DNA of 64,000 nucleotides from Volutella citrinella (lineage: Eukaryota > Ascomycota > Sordariomycetes > Hypocreales > Nectriaceae): NCBI GenBank assembly GCA_034401135.1, contig JAWZSP010000002.1:3844001-3908000 (forward strand). The letters run 5' to 3'. The notes beneath the pieces were generated by a model. It was not told the origin of the DNA. It worked only from the letters and a program-made list of their open reading frames with translations, and made no database searches. Shown in pieces: positions 1 to 11,922 of this stretch. Position numbers and translations under genes: made by a program. Each line of letters starts with the position of its first letter. The first letter of the stretch is position 1.

Positions 1-552
1 TTGGTTGATGTTGCAGGCGCCGCGCTTGATCAGGGCAATCTTACCCTTGACGTCGATGCCCTCCCACTGGTCCTCAAAGCAGGCGGACCCGCGCGTGTCG
101 TCGACGGGCAGGGCCACCAGCGGCGCCGTGACGCCCTCGGCCGGGGTGGCGGCATTGTATTGCAGGCTGATGACGTAGACGTCCTCGCCGTCGGGGCCAC
201 GGACCCAGATGTTCCTCGTCTGCTCGAACGGGTAGCTGAAGTACTGGAGGGACGTGTCAAAGTAGTCTCGGTACTTGTCCCGGACGAAGCTGAGGACGTA
301 GTCCGACGACGCTGTGTAGCCGGGGAGTCCGAAGGCGCGGTTTCCGCCGTTCTTCTGGGCTATGTCGTAGAGGTCCTGCATTGTGGCTTTCAGGCTGCAA
401 TTGGTCGTCTGTTAGGACTCTGCGGTGGCATTGGGGGGTTGTTGGGCTTACAGAGGCTTCTTGATGTCGCCCTCGACCTGGTTCGGCGTGAGCTTCTTGC
501 CCAGCGCCGGGGCGGCGAGCATGGAAGCGTAGAAGAGGCTATTCAACTTCAT
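1..552 (-). CDS. Secreted M28-family aminopeptidase with PA domain (partial, N-terminal part)
   Basis: This is the 5' part of a reverse-strand gene that runs off the left edge. It starts at the ATG at 552-550, has an intron at 395-451 (donor GTAAGC, acceptor TTGCAG) and resumes in frame at 394. The protein opens with a hydrophobic signal peptide (MKLNSLFYASMLAAPALG). A region typical of fungal secreted leucine aminopeptidases follows (NGGNRAFGLPGYTASSDYV). Next comes the beginning of a protease-associated domain (GKIALIKRGACNIN near residue 165). Family knowledge: PA-containing M28 enzymes are zinc exopeptidases that remove N-terminal residues from extracellular peptides. The catalytic zinc-binding part lies outside the window, so the peptidase call rests on the N-terminal architecture. 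Carboxypeptidase-like or vacuolar Y-type M28 relatives cannot be fully excluded. The next gene, CBS, is divergent and about 2 kb away. Confidence 0.8.
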
Positions 553-2565
553 GATGGCTGTCTGCAAGGTTGATCAATGGGATGCGTCTCAGGTCCAGAA
601 TCAAGCTCTCTGGTGCGGGTGAGCTCCCGGCTTTATACGTGACGTGCCATTCTCACCTCGCAGCTCTGCAACCCAACAGCTTGCCATTTTCCGCAATTGC
701 TCCGGAGCCAAAAGACGACCTCCTCTGCTTCATTCCACCGTGGTTCCCCGATCCTCATGCGCCGGGGTGGAAACAAGTTGGGCCTAGTTTCCTGAATAGG
801 CAACTCAAACACTATCGTGAGTCTATCAGATGGAGGCCAAAATGGCAGGTCACAGCTACCACAGCCTTGGCAACGTTCGGCCGCTCGCGCCACGACCCCC
901 AGACCGCGGAGGCGCAAATACGGCCGAGGGCTCTCTCTTTTGCCAATTGCGGTCAGACGTCACCGGCAGCTCTCCATGAGGGTCATGAGGGCAAGAACTG
1001 TAAACCTGAGTCCCTACCAGATTGCGTGCTAGGGCGATGCAGGGTAACATCTCGGTTGGCACGATTGGCTGCTGCGACAGGGGGCATAGTCGGTACAAGG
1101 TTGTCCAGGTAGCTACTGCTGAATGCCCATTGGCTCGAGCTCCCCAGGCATGAGGAGATGCAGGCAGGGTGGGAGGGACTTTTTGTCTCTGGGCACAAGG
1201 ACGGCGACAAAAGAACCCGGAGCACGGACGTCGCAGCGGGCGAGCAGGTTCGCAAGACAGCAACATACGAGGCTGGTTTAGGTATCTGGACGGTGATCCA
1301 GCCATTAGTCAACCGGCTCTTATCAGCGAGGCTATACGGAGACTGAGGGCGGGGTTGGCCCAGACCTTACCCTACATGAGTCGTCACAACCGATAAGGAG
1401 GCCTTATTTTGGCAGAAATGTGAATAAGACTATAGACAGAGTCAAGGTAAATTTAGCGGGGTGTTTCTTGTCGTTTTTTTTTTCGGTTTTCAATGATCAA
1501 TTTGGTCGTCAGCTATTTCCTCATGGTGGCAAGTGTGAAATGCTCAATTCAGGGTGGGAGTCTTATGTTCACTATTAGTATGACAACTTGCGCTTCGACA
1601 CCAGCAGAGAATGTATCTATGTGCATCCCATGTACAAGACAGTTAATTCGGGTTAGTTTTCAATACCCATATCATAAAACATATTCTTCCAGATTTTCTC
1701 CATTAAATACTGATCAATTGTGTATCAAAGCGAGGTTGTTTTGACGTTTGTTGCACGGACCCAAATCTGCATACACTTCCTCATCGGCTTCAATAGTCTT
1801 GCTGTGCCTTGTGCGTAACGATGGCGGCGTACGAAGTGCCCTCGGAATTCACACTATCGAGATTGTCACGAACAAAAGTGTCAAACGATACACGAACAAA
1901 AATGCCATTTAAAGTCTAACTTGTCGACTCACTTGTGTAGTGGCTTGAGCATTCCAGCGCACAGGCCAACTCGCCATAGTACTAAGGCATAGCAGGGTGG
2001 ACATGATGGATCTGCTTTGTCGCGACTACACAGGATTCAATAATTCCCAGACCATCGCCATGGAAAGCAAGGCGCATACGCCATGAAGAGTGAAACCCGG
2101 ATGGCTCTCGCTCCCAGTGGAGTCTTCCATTTTTCTAGAAGACCGATTTGGGACCAGCAGCGGGCTAGTCGCGTCTATTCGCGGCATTGGCGGGGTAAGT
2201 CGAGCAGCAGCCCACCAACCGCCGCACGCAGCGAAGACAATACGTAACCTGAGGTGACTGACGGGAAAGTTTGTCTGCCCACGCCCCCAAAAAAGTCGGT
2301 CCAGCGACCCCGCCGTCGCATTCGCCCGCCATTGGCGGTGTCGCTGGCGTGCTCGTGGCCCAGTCCAGTGCAGTCGGCTTTGGCGGGCTCGGGTTTGGCG
2401 CTCTCGGTTTTGGGGCATTGTGGCGACGGATCAGGTCACAGCATCCGACTATTTCTCCATTGCGACGGAACTCTCCTCTCTTCCTCATACCACTCCTCCA
2501 TTCTCCCTCGTGTCCGCTTCCCTCCCCCCTCTCCCGCGAGCGTGAAGTGAAAAACAACCAAAATC
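553..2565. other. Intergenic region between aminopeptidase and CBS
   Basis: This stretch should hold the divergent promoters of the aminopeptidase and CBS. Positions 1400-2000 are visibly AT-richer than the flanks and contain a T run near 1474-1483. Open frames here lack codon bias, splice support or recognisable domains. I see no RNA gene. Confidence 0.6.
2455..2545 (+). promoter_or_regulatory. Pyrimidine-rich core promoter tract of CBS
   Basis: A strongly CT-rich stretch with repeated CTCC/CTTCC runs sits just before the CBS start codon. Such tracts commonly surround transcription starts of highly expressed filamentous-fungal genes. No clear TATA box is visible nearby. The transcription start itself is not determined. 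Confidence 0.35.
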
Positions 2566-4176
2566 ATGGCTTCTCAAGTCCCCCACACTCGCCCCAAGGC
2601 CGCCACGGTGCTGTCCGCCACCGAGCTCATCGGCAACACGCCTCTCGTCCGCCTCAACAAGATCCCCCAGTCGCTCGGCATTGAGTGCGATGTCTACGTC
2701 AAGCCCGAGCTGTTTAGCGCCGGCGGCAGCGTCAAGGACAGGATTGCCCTGCGCATGGTCGAGGAGGCTGAGAAGAGCGGTCGCATCAAGCCTGGCGACA
2801 CCCTCATCGAGCCCACTAGCGGCAACACGTAGGATCATGATGGCCTCCCTGCACGGCCCTTAGGCTCCTGGCTAACCAATTGCTGCAGTGGCATCGGTCT
2901 GGCCCTCGTTGGCGCCATCAAGGGCTACAAGACCATCATCACCCTCCCCGAGAAGATGTCCGCCGAGAAGGTGTCCGTCCTGCGAGCCCTCGGCGCCACC
3001 ATCATCCGCACGCCCACCCAGGCCGCCTGGGACGCCCCCGAATCCCACATCGGCGTTGCCCGCCGCCTAGAGAAGGAGATCCCCAATGCCCACATCCTCG
3101 ACCAGTATAGCAACCTGGACAACCCCAAGGCCCACGAGTTCGGCACGGCTGAGGAGATCTGGGAGCAGACTGGCGGCAAGATCAACGCCATCGTCGCCGG
3201 CGCCGGCACTGGTGGCACAATCACGGGCCTGGCCCGCGGGCTGAAGAAGCACAACAAGGACATCAAGGCCGTTGCCGCCGACCCCCACGGCAGTATCCTT
3301 GCCCTCCCCGAGCTGCTCAACGAGGAGCACGTCAACGAGCCCTACAAGGTCGAGGGCATTGGCTACGACTTCATCCCCGACGTTCTCGACCGTGAGATTG
3401 TCGACAAGTGGTACAAGACCGACGACCAGCAGTCCTTCCACCTCGCCCGCCGGCTGATTTCCGAGGAGGGCCTGCTCGTGGGAGGCAGCTCCGGCTCCGC
3501 CATGGCCGCCATGCTGCTCGCCGTCAAGGACTTTGGCTTCAAGAAGGGCGACGTGGTCGTCGTTATTCTGCCCGACAGCATCCGCAGTTACCTGTCCAAG
3601 TTTGCCGACGACGACTGGCTCGCCGCCAACAACCTGCTTCCCGTCAACGGCGCGGAGAGCACCGTCGGCAACGGCACCAGCAAGTCCGCCGACCCCTACG
3701 ACGGCGCCACCGTCGCCTCGCTGCGCCTCAAGCCCGTCACCTCCATCGGCGCCACGGCCAGCTGCTCCGAGGCCATCGAGACGATGCGCGACAAGGGCTT
3801 CGACCAGCTGCCCGTGCTGTCCGCAACCGGCAGCAAGCTCGTCGGTCTCGTCACCCTGGGCAACCTGCTGAGCTACATCTCGAGCGGCCGCGCCACCTCG
3901 CAGAGCCCCGTCAAGGACGTCATGTTCGACTTTGCGCGCCTCGACGAGATCGTCACCGACCCGCGCGAGGTCGCCACGCCCGCGAGGGCCGGCAAGCGCA
4001 GGAACTTCATCGAGATCACCACCGAGACGCCCCTGACCACGCTGAGCAAGTTCCTCGAGTGGAACAGCGCCGCCGTCGTCACGGAGCGCACCGGCGACGC
4101 AAAGTCGCTGTCTAAGCCCATCGCCATCGTCACGAAGGTCGACCTGCTGACTTGGATGGTGAACAAGAAGCTCTAG
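2566..4176 (+). CDS. CYS4: Cystathionine beta-synthase
   Basis: The enzyme is PLP-dependent and condenses serine with homocysteine to cystathionine, the first step of reverse transsulfuration, in the cytosol. Exon 1 (2566-2828) and exon 2 (2889-4176) flank a 60-nt intron, GTAGGA...CTGCAG. The product is 516 residues, close to yeast Cys4. Visible motifs are the fold-type II lysine region SAGGSVKDR (about residue 50), the substrate loop EPTSGNTGIG across the splice junction, and the PLP-phosphate loop [20 protein letters not shown] lies later in the catalytic domain. A C-terminal pair of CBS (Bateman) motifs covers roughly residues 375-510. The N-terminal heme-binding Cys/His extension of animal enzymes is absent, as in yeast. 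A reading beginning inside exon 2 would remove the catalytic lysine. It is tail to tail with the SRP receptor gene. Confidence 0.95.
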
Positions 4177-4505
4177 AGCTTGATCTCGATGCGCGAGCGC
4201 GAGCGCAAGTGCACCGTGATAGGATCGAAATGGGTGGAACGAGTACTTTACACGTGTTCAACGACTTTTAACGTCTGGCGTTCCAAATGGATTCAGGGGG
4301 AGAAACGGCATTATAGAACGGACATACAGGAGATACGGCTGGTAGACTCAACATCTACAGGATCACCATTTTAAAGTAGAAGCCCGTATGTGATAGCATG
4401 GAATTAAAGTAGTCATTAATGAGCTTGGGGCTCTCGTTTTTTCTTTTTCGTATGATTTGTCCATCCCGTTTCGTGTCCTGGTGCACCCGGGGCCAGGTCA
4501 GTCGT

Positions 4506-5363
4506 CTATACCCGTTGAGCGATCCACCACCACCACTTGTCGGCGCCGTGGCCATCGCCCTCGACGTTTCCGGGGATGACATCGACCTCGATATCAAACT
4601 CTTGGAGCTGGCTAAAGGCAAACTTGGCCGAGCCATATTCGCCGAGCCACGAATCCTGCTCCTCAGAGCCGACATCGTCGGTGCCGACGCCCGAGTCGAG
4701 CAGGCCCTTGCTCTTGGAGGCGCGGATCCTGGTGATCTCGGCCTCGAGGTTGGCCTTGACGAGGGTCGAGGGCAGGGCGGTGAACAGGTCCATCTTGTTG
4801 GCGGCGATGAGGAGGGGGATCGACGCCTTGGACTTTGAGGTGGTGGTGGCGCGGCGCTGCAGGGCCAGCAGCACGTCGTACAGGTAGGCGGCGGTCGGGG
4901 CGAGGACCTCCTGCTCGCCGAGCGCGGCGGCGTCGACCATGAAGATGACGCTCTTGAGCTTCTCGGTGGTGTGCAGCCTGGCCATGGGGATGTTGCGCAG
5001 CTTGCCGTGGCCGGGGGTGTCGACGAAGAGGAACTTGGTGTAGGTGCCATCGGTGGCCTCGTGGTTGCGGAACGTCTGCTTGGTGGCCGAGTCGGTCGAC
5101 GCGTTGAGCTCGACGTCGTGGGCGACCTGCGAGGTGTGCGTCTGGGCGCCCGTGGAGCCGCGCTCAAACAGCGTCAGGAGCGACGTCTTGCCAGCGTTGG
5201 CGGGGCCTAGGAGCAGGACGGTGGGCGCGACGGTGTAGGTCTTGGAGGAGGAGAGGATGATGTGGAGGAGGATGGGCATGATGAGAAGGATGAGCAGCCC
5301 GACGACGATGGTACCCGTCGAGGGCGTCATGATGGTCTCGACGATGGTGACGAAGGACGGCAT
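4506..5363 (-). CDS. SRP102: Signal recognition particle receptor subunit beta
   Basis: This is an intronless 285-residue Ras-like GTPase anchored in the ER membrane. It recruits the SRP receptor alpha subunit and supports co-translational targeting. One hydrophobic segment lies near residues 18-36 (IVVGLLILLIMPILLHIIL). The GTPase motifs follow: P-loop GPANAGKTSL, switch II DTPGHGKLR, and NKMD as G4. The C-terminal portion (SKGLLDSG... to the WWWWIAQRV end) fits the SRPRB family, whose members end in a helical segment. MPSFVTIVE at 5363 is the first ATG in this frame. The open frame continues upstream without an ATG, so I treat that part as leader. It converges with CBS and shares the upstream intergenic region with AKR1. 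Confidence 0.92.
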   Translation of the reverse strand: MPSFVTIVETIMTPSTGTIVVGLLILLIMPILLHIILSSSKTYTVAPTVLLLGPANAGKTSLLTLFERGSTGAQTHTSQVAHDVELNASTDSATKQTFRNHEATDGTYTKFLFVDTPGHGKLRNIPMARLHTTEKLKSVIFMVDAAALGEQEVLAPTAAYLYDVLLALQRRATTTSKSKASIPLLIAANKMDLFTALPSTLVKANLEAEITRIRASKSKGLLDSGVGTDDVGSEEQDSWLGEYGSAKFAFSQLQEFDIEVDVIPGNVEGDGHGADKWWWWIAQRV

Positions 5364-6858
5364 GATGGGCGATGGGAGGCGAGAGACGCCTGGGCGGGAC
5401 CGTTGAGAATTGGGGGGAGCGAGGAGCTCAAAAAGGCCTAAGCCGGCCGTCTGTTGTCGCCAGGACACGGGCACAGACTCCTTAAGCTGTGTATGCGATG
5501 GGTTGGGTTGCTGGTACGGTCGAGGATGTATCTGCGTGGTGTTGAGACGTGCGCCAGAAGTGACGATACGAAATCTGGCCCAGTGCTCCGGCTGGAGCCG
5601 TCCTCTGCGACAAGGTAGCGCCACACCTTGCAGGGCTGCACGTGCCCTAAAGGAGTCGCGCCACACGGGAGGCCCGGCACTTCTCTGGCAGCTCCACCTG
5701 TCAAGGCTCGGAGCTTATGGAAATTGACTGGGTGTGCGACAACATCACCACACGTTCGTGTTCGGATTGGCACCGGAGATTTCTAGCTACCAGCTCTGAT
5801 GACTCGTGATTCACATGTCCAGCTTGGCGCTTCTTTTTCCAACATTGTATGTTGGGCGATGTCTTGAAGGATTGCCCTTAAGGCCAACACCTTGAACGAT
5901 TGAAGGGCTAATGATGAGGATAAGCGGCCGAAAGAGGGCAATCAGGCCTTGTTCATTCTCATGAGACTAGGAGGCCTCTTGGAAAAATTGGCATGACCAC
6001 CATCGCATGCTTTAATCGCTGGACCGACATGTATACCCCAGGAAGCACGCGATTCGGCTTTTCTGTGTAGGGTTTCTCCCTCGCTCCCTGTTTAATTGGT
6101 ATTCCGGTTCCTCATGGGTTGAACATTATTATTATGTGACCCATACGGAGCACCCCAAGATTCTTCAACCAAATCCACAACCAAAGCTGTGGAAAGAGAT
6201 GAAAGCCCTACTTGGCATTGACATCTCGTCATCGCGGCCGAGATTTCGATCGTCCCGAAGCAGGCCACCAATCAGGACAGGACGCCGTGGCTGTGCTTGG
6301 CTCTTCAATTACGCAGGGACGCTCTTCAGTGGACGCGCCCGGGTGTCGCGGGACGCACCTCAACACTTCCAGGTTCTTTTTTAGGGGGTGTTCCAGGACT
6401 TGTAGGCGAAAAAGGGCGAGCCAAGCGCCACACGGATGATCCGGCAAATGGCTGGGCACCGCCACAGGGGTCCTGTGAGGGTACAGAAGGCGCGTGCTAG
6501 GCCTGTTGCAGCCTGGCGCGCTGGTCAGCTTCACCGGGGCATCATGGGCGCCCGCGCTTCAGCGGCCCAGACGCAGCGCTACTACGTCGACCTTCTCCAC
6601 GCAGCGGTCCTCGAGCCAAATTGCCGATCTGGGCTGGGTCAGCATCGCCTCGTTTCGTTTCCATTCCATCCCCATATCCATCTGCCTCCCACAGCCCTCG
6701 AGCCTCGGGCCTCGACATGATTGTTTTCTAGACCGGAGTCTTCGCACCGTCCCGACCCATCCTTCATTCGTTTCCCTGCGACCGACGCACCCTCTCGCTC
6801 CAGCCTTATCATCCACCCGCCTAGCCCAGGCCCCCCTACAAGGCACGTCGTCATTACG
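5364..6858. other. Divergent promoter region of SRP102 and AKR1
   Basis: About 1.5 kb separates two divergently transcribed membrane-biology genes. It has mixed composition, and no convincing coding stretch, repeat array or RNA gene was seen. The last ~150 bases before 6859 are C-rich and probably belong to the AKR1 leader. Confidence 0.55.
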
Positions 6859-9301
6859 ATGGGGAGCATCGCAACCTCCCCCAGCACCTCGGGGCCTCCC
6901 GGCGCGCCGACTATGCCGACGTCCAAGGCCACCGCCGCTACTCCAAAGCTCAACAACGAGCTGGAGATGGGCAGCCTGCCCGGCGGCGACGCGGATGCCC
7001 CGGCCCAGGCCCCGGAGAACGACGTGATGCAGATTGCCCGGATAGGAGACGTGCCGGCCATGGAAAAGCTCTTCGAGTCGGGCGAATTTGATGCGACGTA
7101 CACTGATGATGAGGGCATCACGCCGCTGCATGTGAGTCCTGCCGCGCCATCGTAGTCCTCATCATCCTTGCTGTTCTCTTTCCCGAGACGGCCGGAAGCT
7201 TGCTGTGAACTGACCCCAGATCTTCGCAGTGGGCCGCCATCAACAACCAGTACGCCATGTGCAAGTTCCTGATCGAGCACGGCGCCGAGATCAACCGCAA
7301 GGGCGGAGAGTCCGTCGCTACGGCTCTGCAATGGGCTGCCCAGCGATGCCACTACTACACCGTCAACCTGCTCCTCCAGCACGGCGCCGACCCTCTCATC
7401 ACCGATGCCCAAGGATACAACACGCTCCACATCTCCACCTTCAACGGCAATGTGCTGCTCATCGTCCTTCTCCTCCACCAGGGAATCCCCGTCGATGTCC
7501 TGGACAGCTTCGGCCACACGGCCCTCATGTGGTCGGCCTACAAGGGCTTCCCCCAGTGTGTCGACGTCTTCCTGCGATGGGGCGCCAGCGTTCACGCTAC
7601 CGACGAGCAGGGCTTCACGGCGCTGCACTGGGCCCTCGTCAAGGGCAACCCGGGTTGCATCCTGAAGCTTATCGAGTACGGGGCCGACCGGTTCGCAAAG
7701 ACGGAGACGGGCAAGACGCCTGCGGTGACGGCCAGCGAACTCAACACCGAGGCTGCCTGGCATCGCGCTCTCAAGGAGTGTGGCTTTAATCAAGACGGAC
7801 ACCCGTCCATCCCTCCGTGGCCTGGCGCAAGCTACTTCCTGAAGGACAAGAGGTCGTTTGTCAACAGGTTTCTCTTCCTCTGGCCATTCCTGCTCGTCTT
7901 CGCCATGATCGGTACTCTATCATATTTCCCGGTGTATTTTGGCGTGCCGATTGCCGGCGCCGTTGTTTTTGGCATCCAGTGGGTAGCTCAGCAGGTGTTG
8001 GAGTATGCTCCTTCAGACATGCGCCACTTCCACAAGACTGTTTGTTTCCCCCGACTCCGACGACCGAGTACAAATGCGGAATACTGACTATTGTAGCCCT
8101 GGCTCACTGGCATCTTTGCTGGAACGCTATTCCTTACTGGCGCAAACTGGATCTTGACTGTTGCGATGAAGACGTCCTTTGGAGCGGGTGACGACAACCC
8201 GCACGCGCTGCTCAACGTCGTGTTTGCTGTTTTCTTCGGTCTCACCACGTACTTTTACATTGCCTGCATGCGATATGACCCTGGATTCGTGCCCAAGATG
8301 AATGGCATCGCCGAGCAAAAAGCCGTCATTGACGAGCTGCTATCGCAGTGGAAATTTGACGATACCAACTTCTGCGTCACTTGCATGATTCGAACTCCCC
8401 TGCGAAGCAAGCACTGCCGTCGCTGCCAGCGCTGCGTTGCCAAGCATGATCAGTATGTTTCAATGGACTGGAGTCTCGTGAATGTCTTCATACTGACTAG
8501 ATTCTAGCCACTGCCCCTGGGTGAATAACTGTGTTGGCATCAATAACCACCGCCACTTCTTCTTTTATCTGATTGCCCTCACGTTTGGCATCTTGACCTA
8601 TGATTGGCTGCTTTATCACTGTAGGTGACCCCGCGATCCGATTCGCTCCTCTTACTAACGGGCTTCCTCCCTCAGACTTTGCCATCATTTCGAAGGACGC
8701 CTCGGACCAATGCAACATGCTGAGCCCGGAGTTGTGCAAGGTTCTCAACGCTGATGCCTACACCGCGCTCCTGTCAGTGTGGATTACGCTGCAGCTGCTC
8801 TGGGTTTCTATGCTCCTGTTCACCCAGTTCTTCCAGGTGTCCACCGCCGTGACCACATATGAGAACATGTACGGAATCAACGACGGCACCGCGACCACGG
8901 CCTTTACGTCAACCGGAACCCCGCTCGACCCCAACCACCCGTCTCTGTCGGCGCCGACTCCTGCCGCTGGCCACAGCCACAAGCACAAGAGCGGCGTTCT
9001 CAAGTCGTGGGCCCGTCTCCTCGGCGTTGACCCCTTCATTGAGACCATCAGTGGCCGGGGTGCAGCGTCGACCAAAGACAAGCGGAAGAAGAAGAACCCG
9101 TACAGCCGAGGCCCCATTGCCAACTGCAAGGACTTTTGGTGCGACCCTGCACCCATCTTTGGGCAGCGAGAGAACGGCTCTGCCATCCTGGGCGGCGAGA
9201 GGGTGGACTACACGGCCATGTACGAGAGCCCGACTCTGATGCAACTTACGGGCCGGCGAGAACGAGGCGGCTACGAGGCCGTGGGCACCGAAGAGGTGTA
9301 A
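6859..9301 (+). CDS. AKR1: Ankyrin-repeat DHHC protein S-acyltransferase Akr1
   Basis: This palmitoyltransferase of the Golgi/endosomal membrane S-acylates cytosolic clients; in yeast these include Yck2. Five exons give 725 residues, with introns at 7132-7229, 8040-8096, 8453-8507 and 8621-8675. The N-terminal half carries about six ankyrin repeats (for example GITPLHWAAINN and [12 protein letters not shown]). Transmembrane segments begin at [18 protein letters not shown] (MRYDPGF) precedes the cysteine-rich domain ([19 protein letters not shown]). The third intron splits the catalytic signature, and only splicing gives [19 protein letters not shown] motif follows, matching the family TTxE. 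The start at 6859 is the first ATG in frame. The conserved DHHC indicates an active enzyme. Start codon and intron choices all follow from conserved residues. Confidence 0.95.
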
Positions 9302-11897
9302 CCGGGCGCTCCAGGGGACTTTGTCTATTGATTGAATGATTTGAAAGACGACCAACACATGATGAGCGAATAGTCAAGCATGGAAAGGAGTTTGGCACTG
9401 CTGTTGGGCGACGTTGGGGTTGCATTCGGCGACAAATATTTGGTCAACACGAAGCTGCGGGAGTATGCGACAGGCATCTGGGTAGATAAAGGTGGCAGAG
9501 GGGACCTGGTGGGGGCGACATCTGTTCATGGACACGGCTTGTAATACTAATCCAATGACCCGATAGGGACGAAATGTCATGATTTTCCATAAGCTCACCG
9601 TCCGGCCGTGAGGCTGACTCGACTGACCGAGGTGGGATGTGCGTCTTATCCACGGGTTCTCATGCGCAGCCGTTCAAAACTACATGGATTCCCATGCTAC
9701 GCAGTACGGGCCTGTTCATGTTGGCCGCGGCAGGAATTAATTGCTCACCTTGCGGTTTGGGAACCGCGGTCTGGCAACGGACGAATAGAGTGGAGGATAG
9801 GCCACCCTTCGAAGCCGCAGCACCCATTGCAGCTGCGAGGTTGGGCCAACGACGCTGACAGCCCGTCGATTTCTCCATCGCCGTGCTTCCCCAAGACGCG
9901 GTGTGCCTGGCTACGGCCCTGGACTAGCCATGATGAGCGGCTGTGTGGGAACGAACCCTCGCCTCGGCCCGGGGTGACGTGCTCCCCATGTCCCGGAATG
10001 GGCAAAGACAGAACGCTGGGGCAAGGCGCGGTTTTCTAGAATACGACGTGCGCCACGAATAGTGACGACGAATGGGGGATGGACGCGATGGCTGGAAAAT
10101 TCATCCTGGGCGGGTGGGCTTCTCGCGAGGGCATGCAGCCAACCAACTGCTTGGGGGCGGGAGTAGAAGGGAGGGCGCGGAAGTAGCGGACCTGACGAGC
10201 ATGGATATCGGTCTGTGTTGGTTAAGGACAATGGCGCGGAAGTACGGGAGAAATATGACGTGGTGAAGGAAGTGTTGTTAAGACATCAGAGGATAATGCA
10301 GGCCTCGCAGGTGACTGGATATGGCCGTCCTGATGGCTGATGAGGCGTCTGTCCGAAAATTGGGCATGGAGCAAAGAACAGTACCGGAATTACAAATCAT
10401 AGCCCGGAATTGAGTTTGGCAGCCGTCATGATCCCAGCAAGAGAGGCTGAACTGGATAAGGTGATTGTGTGGGTTCCAACGGTCAGACCCCTGGCCAGCT
10501 GCGGAGCCGGTCCGCAGTTGGCGTGTGCGCTTCTCCCCGGAGGAAGATGGTTGAAAATTAGACGTAGCGAGACGGCAAAAGAAGGGGGAACGGATCATGA
10601 CACGACGTCGGGTCTCTGTTGTCGTTGTGCTGTGCTGTGTTGGTCTCTTCGCCGTTGGCCGCTGCGTTGTTGGTGGAGCGCGTAGTGGACATTTCTGACA
10701 GCGTTGTGGTCTGTTGGCGTGATCTCATGGACCAAGCGCCGTTCCGAAAAAAGCCACCAAAACGGAACTGCTAATGGCCAATTTGGACGGTGTTAGTGCA
10801 GCAAAAAGGTGCTAGCTGTCCAGAGGCAGCTAGTGGGAAAAAGCGAGAAACACCACGAGTCGGCGACGCAGGAACGGATGACGGTACATGAACCAAGCGC
10901 CGTCGCCTCGCATCAGTGGCGCCCTCCCATCCGTTTCGGGGCAGTTGGAGATTTTGAGTGTATCTGGGCATGGTATCGAGATTCGAGCCTGTCAAAAAGG
11001 TAAGCTGGAGTATCGCAGACGCTCGACGGGTCCGTCGCCGGGGTCCTGGCCCGGTTGATGAACAAGGGCTACGTACCGTGGAGACGCGAGAAATCCGAGA
11101 GAGATGGAGAACAGAAGGAGATAACACGGCGGGCGCCGACTTGAATTCTCACGAACCACACACACTCACACCTACCCTTGTCCAGCCTAAGCTGGCTTTG
11201 GTGCGCCCGGCAGAGGCCTAGCTCGTCGCCGTTGACGCAGCAGAGAGGCGCGGAGCGAGAAGAGGCCAGGGGTTTGGACATGATGACACGGCTCCGCGAT
11301 GAAGATATTTCTTGTTTACTTCTTTGTAGTTCGCTACCTGCCTGTATTCAGTAAGTCGGTGGGGGGTGCGATGGATCTGGCGGTGTTGCATCCTCACGCT
11401 CCATGGCATCGAGCTTCGTGTATGTTCGTAACCATGACGGAGGCACCTGGGACAGGAATCGTACATGACAGCTCGACGTGACAGCTGAGTTGTGACAATG
11501 GCACGTCGGGGTCGGGCGGGAAATGGGAATAATCTTCACCTCCACAAGCGAGCATGCTTGATATTGCGCTTTCCTTCTGCCTGAGCATTATCCGTCCATC
11601 CCCCCGAGTCTGAGCCCGGCCCGAGACTCAGTGCCGATAATCATGTCTGGCTCCGGCCCGCGCAGGCAGCCATGTAGGGCAATTTGGAGCATCCCGAGAT
11701 TCTCCTTGGTGATGCCTCGATACCCGAAGAAGAAGAAACTCCATCGGCGATCGAGCAGCGCTGTCCAGACCGGTCAGAGAATATTGGACTGGTGCCTGCA
11801 TACAGCCGACTGCCCTCGTCGCCTTGTCCGCCTTGGGAAGCTGGACGGCGGACGCGGTAGGCGCACTCCGACAGTGTTTCTCCCCATGAGGAAGTGT

Positions 11898-11922
11898 AAA
11901 AAAAAAAAAGGAAAAAAAAAAA
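11898..11922 (+). repeat. Poly-A tract (A12-GG-A11)
   Basis: Two A runs are separated by GG. This is simple sequence and probably slippage-prone, with no flanking duplication that would mark it as the tail of a retroelement. Confidence 0.8.

Noticed and set aside
1..573. Forward-strand 190-codon open frame at the left edge
   Set aside because: It is antisense to a well-supported signal-peptide/PA-domain aminopeptidase exon structure and has no domain of its own.
5364..5666. N-terminal extension of the SRP receptor beta frame
   Set aside because: The open frame has no ATG before 5363, and the product already begins with the expected membrane anchor.
6639..7802. 387-codon reverse-strand open frame opposite AKR1
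   Set aside because: It is antisense to conserved ankyrin repeats and lacks its own motifs.
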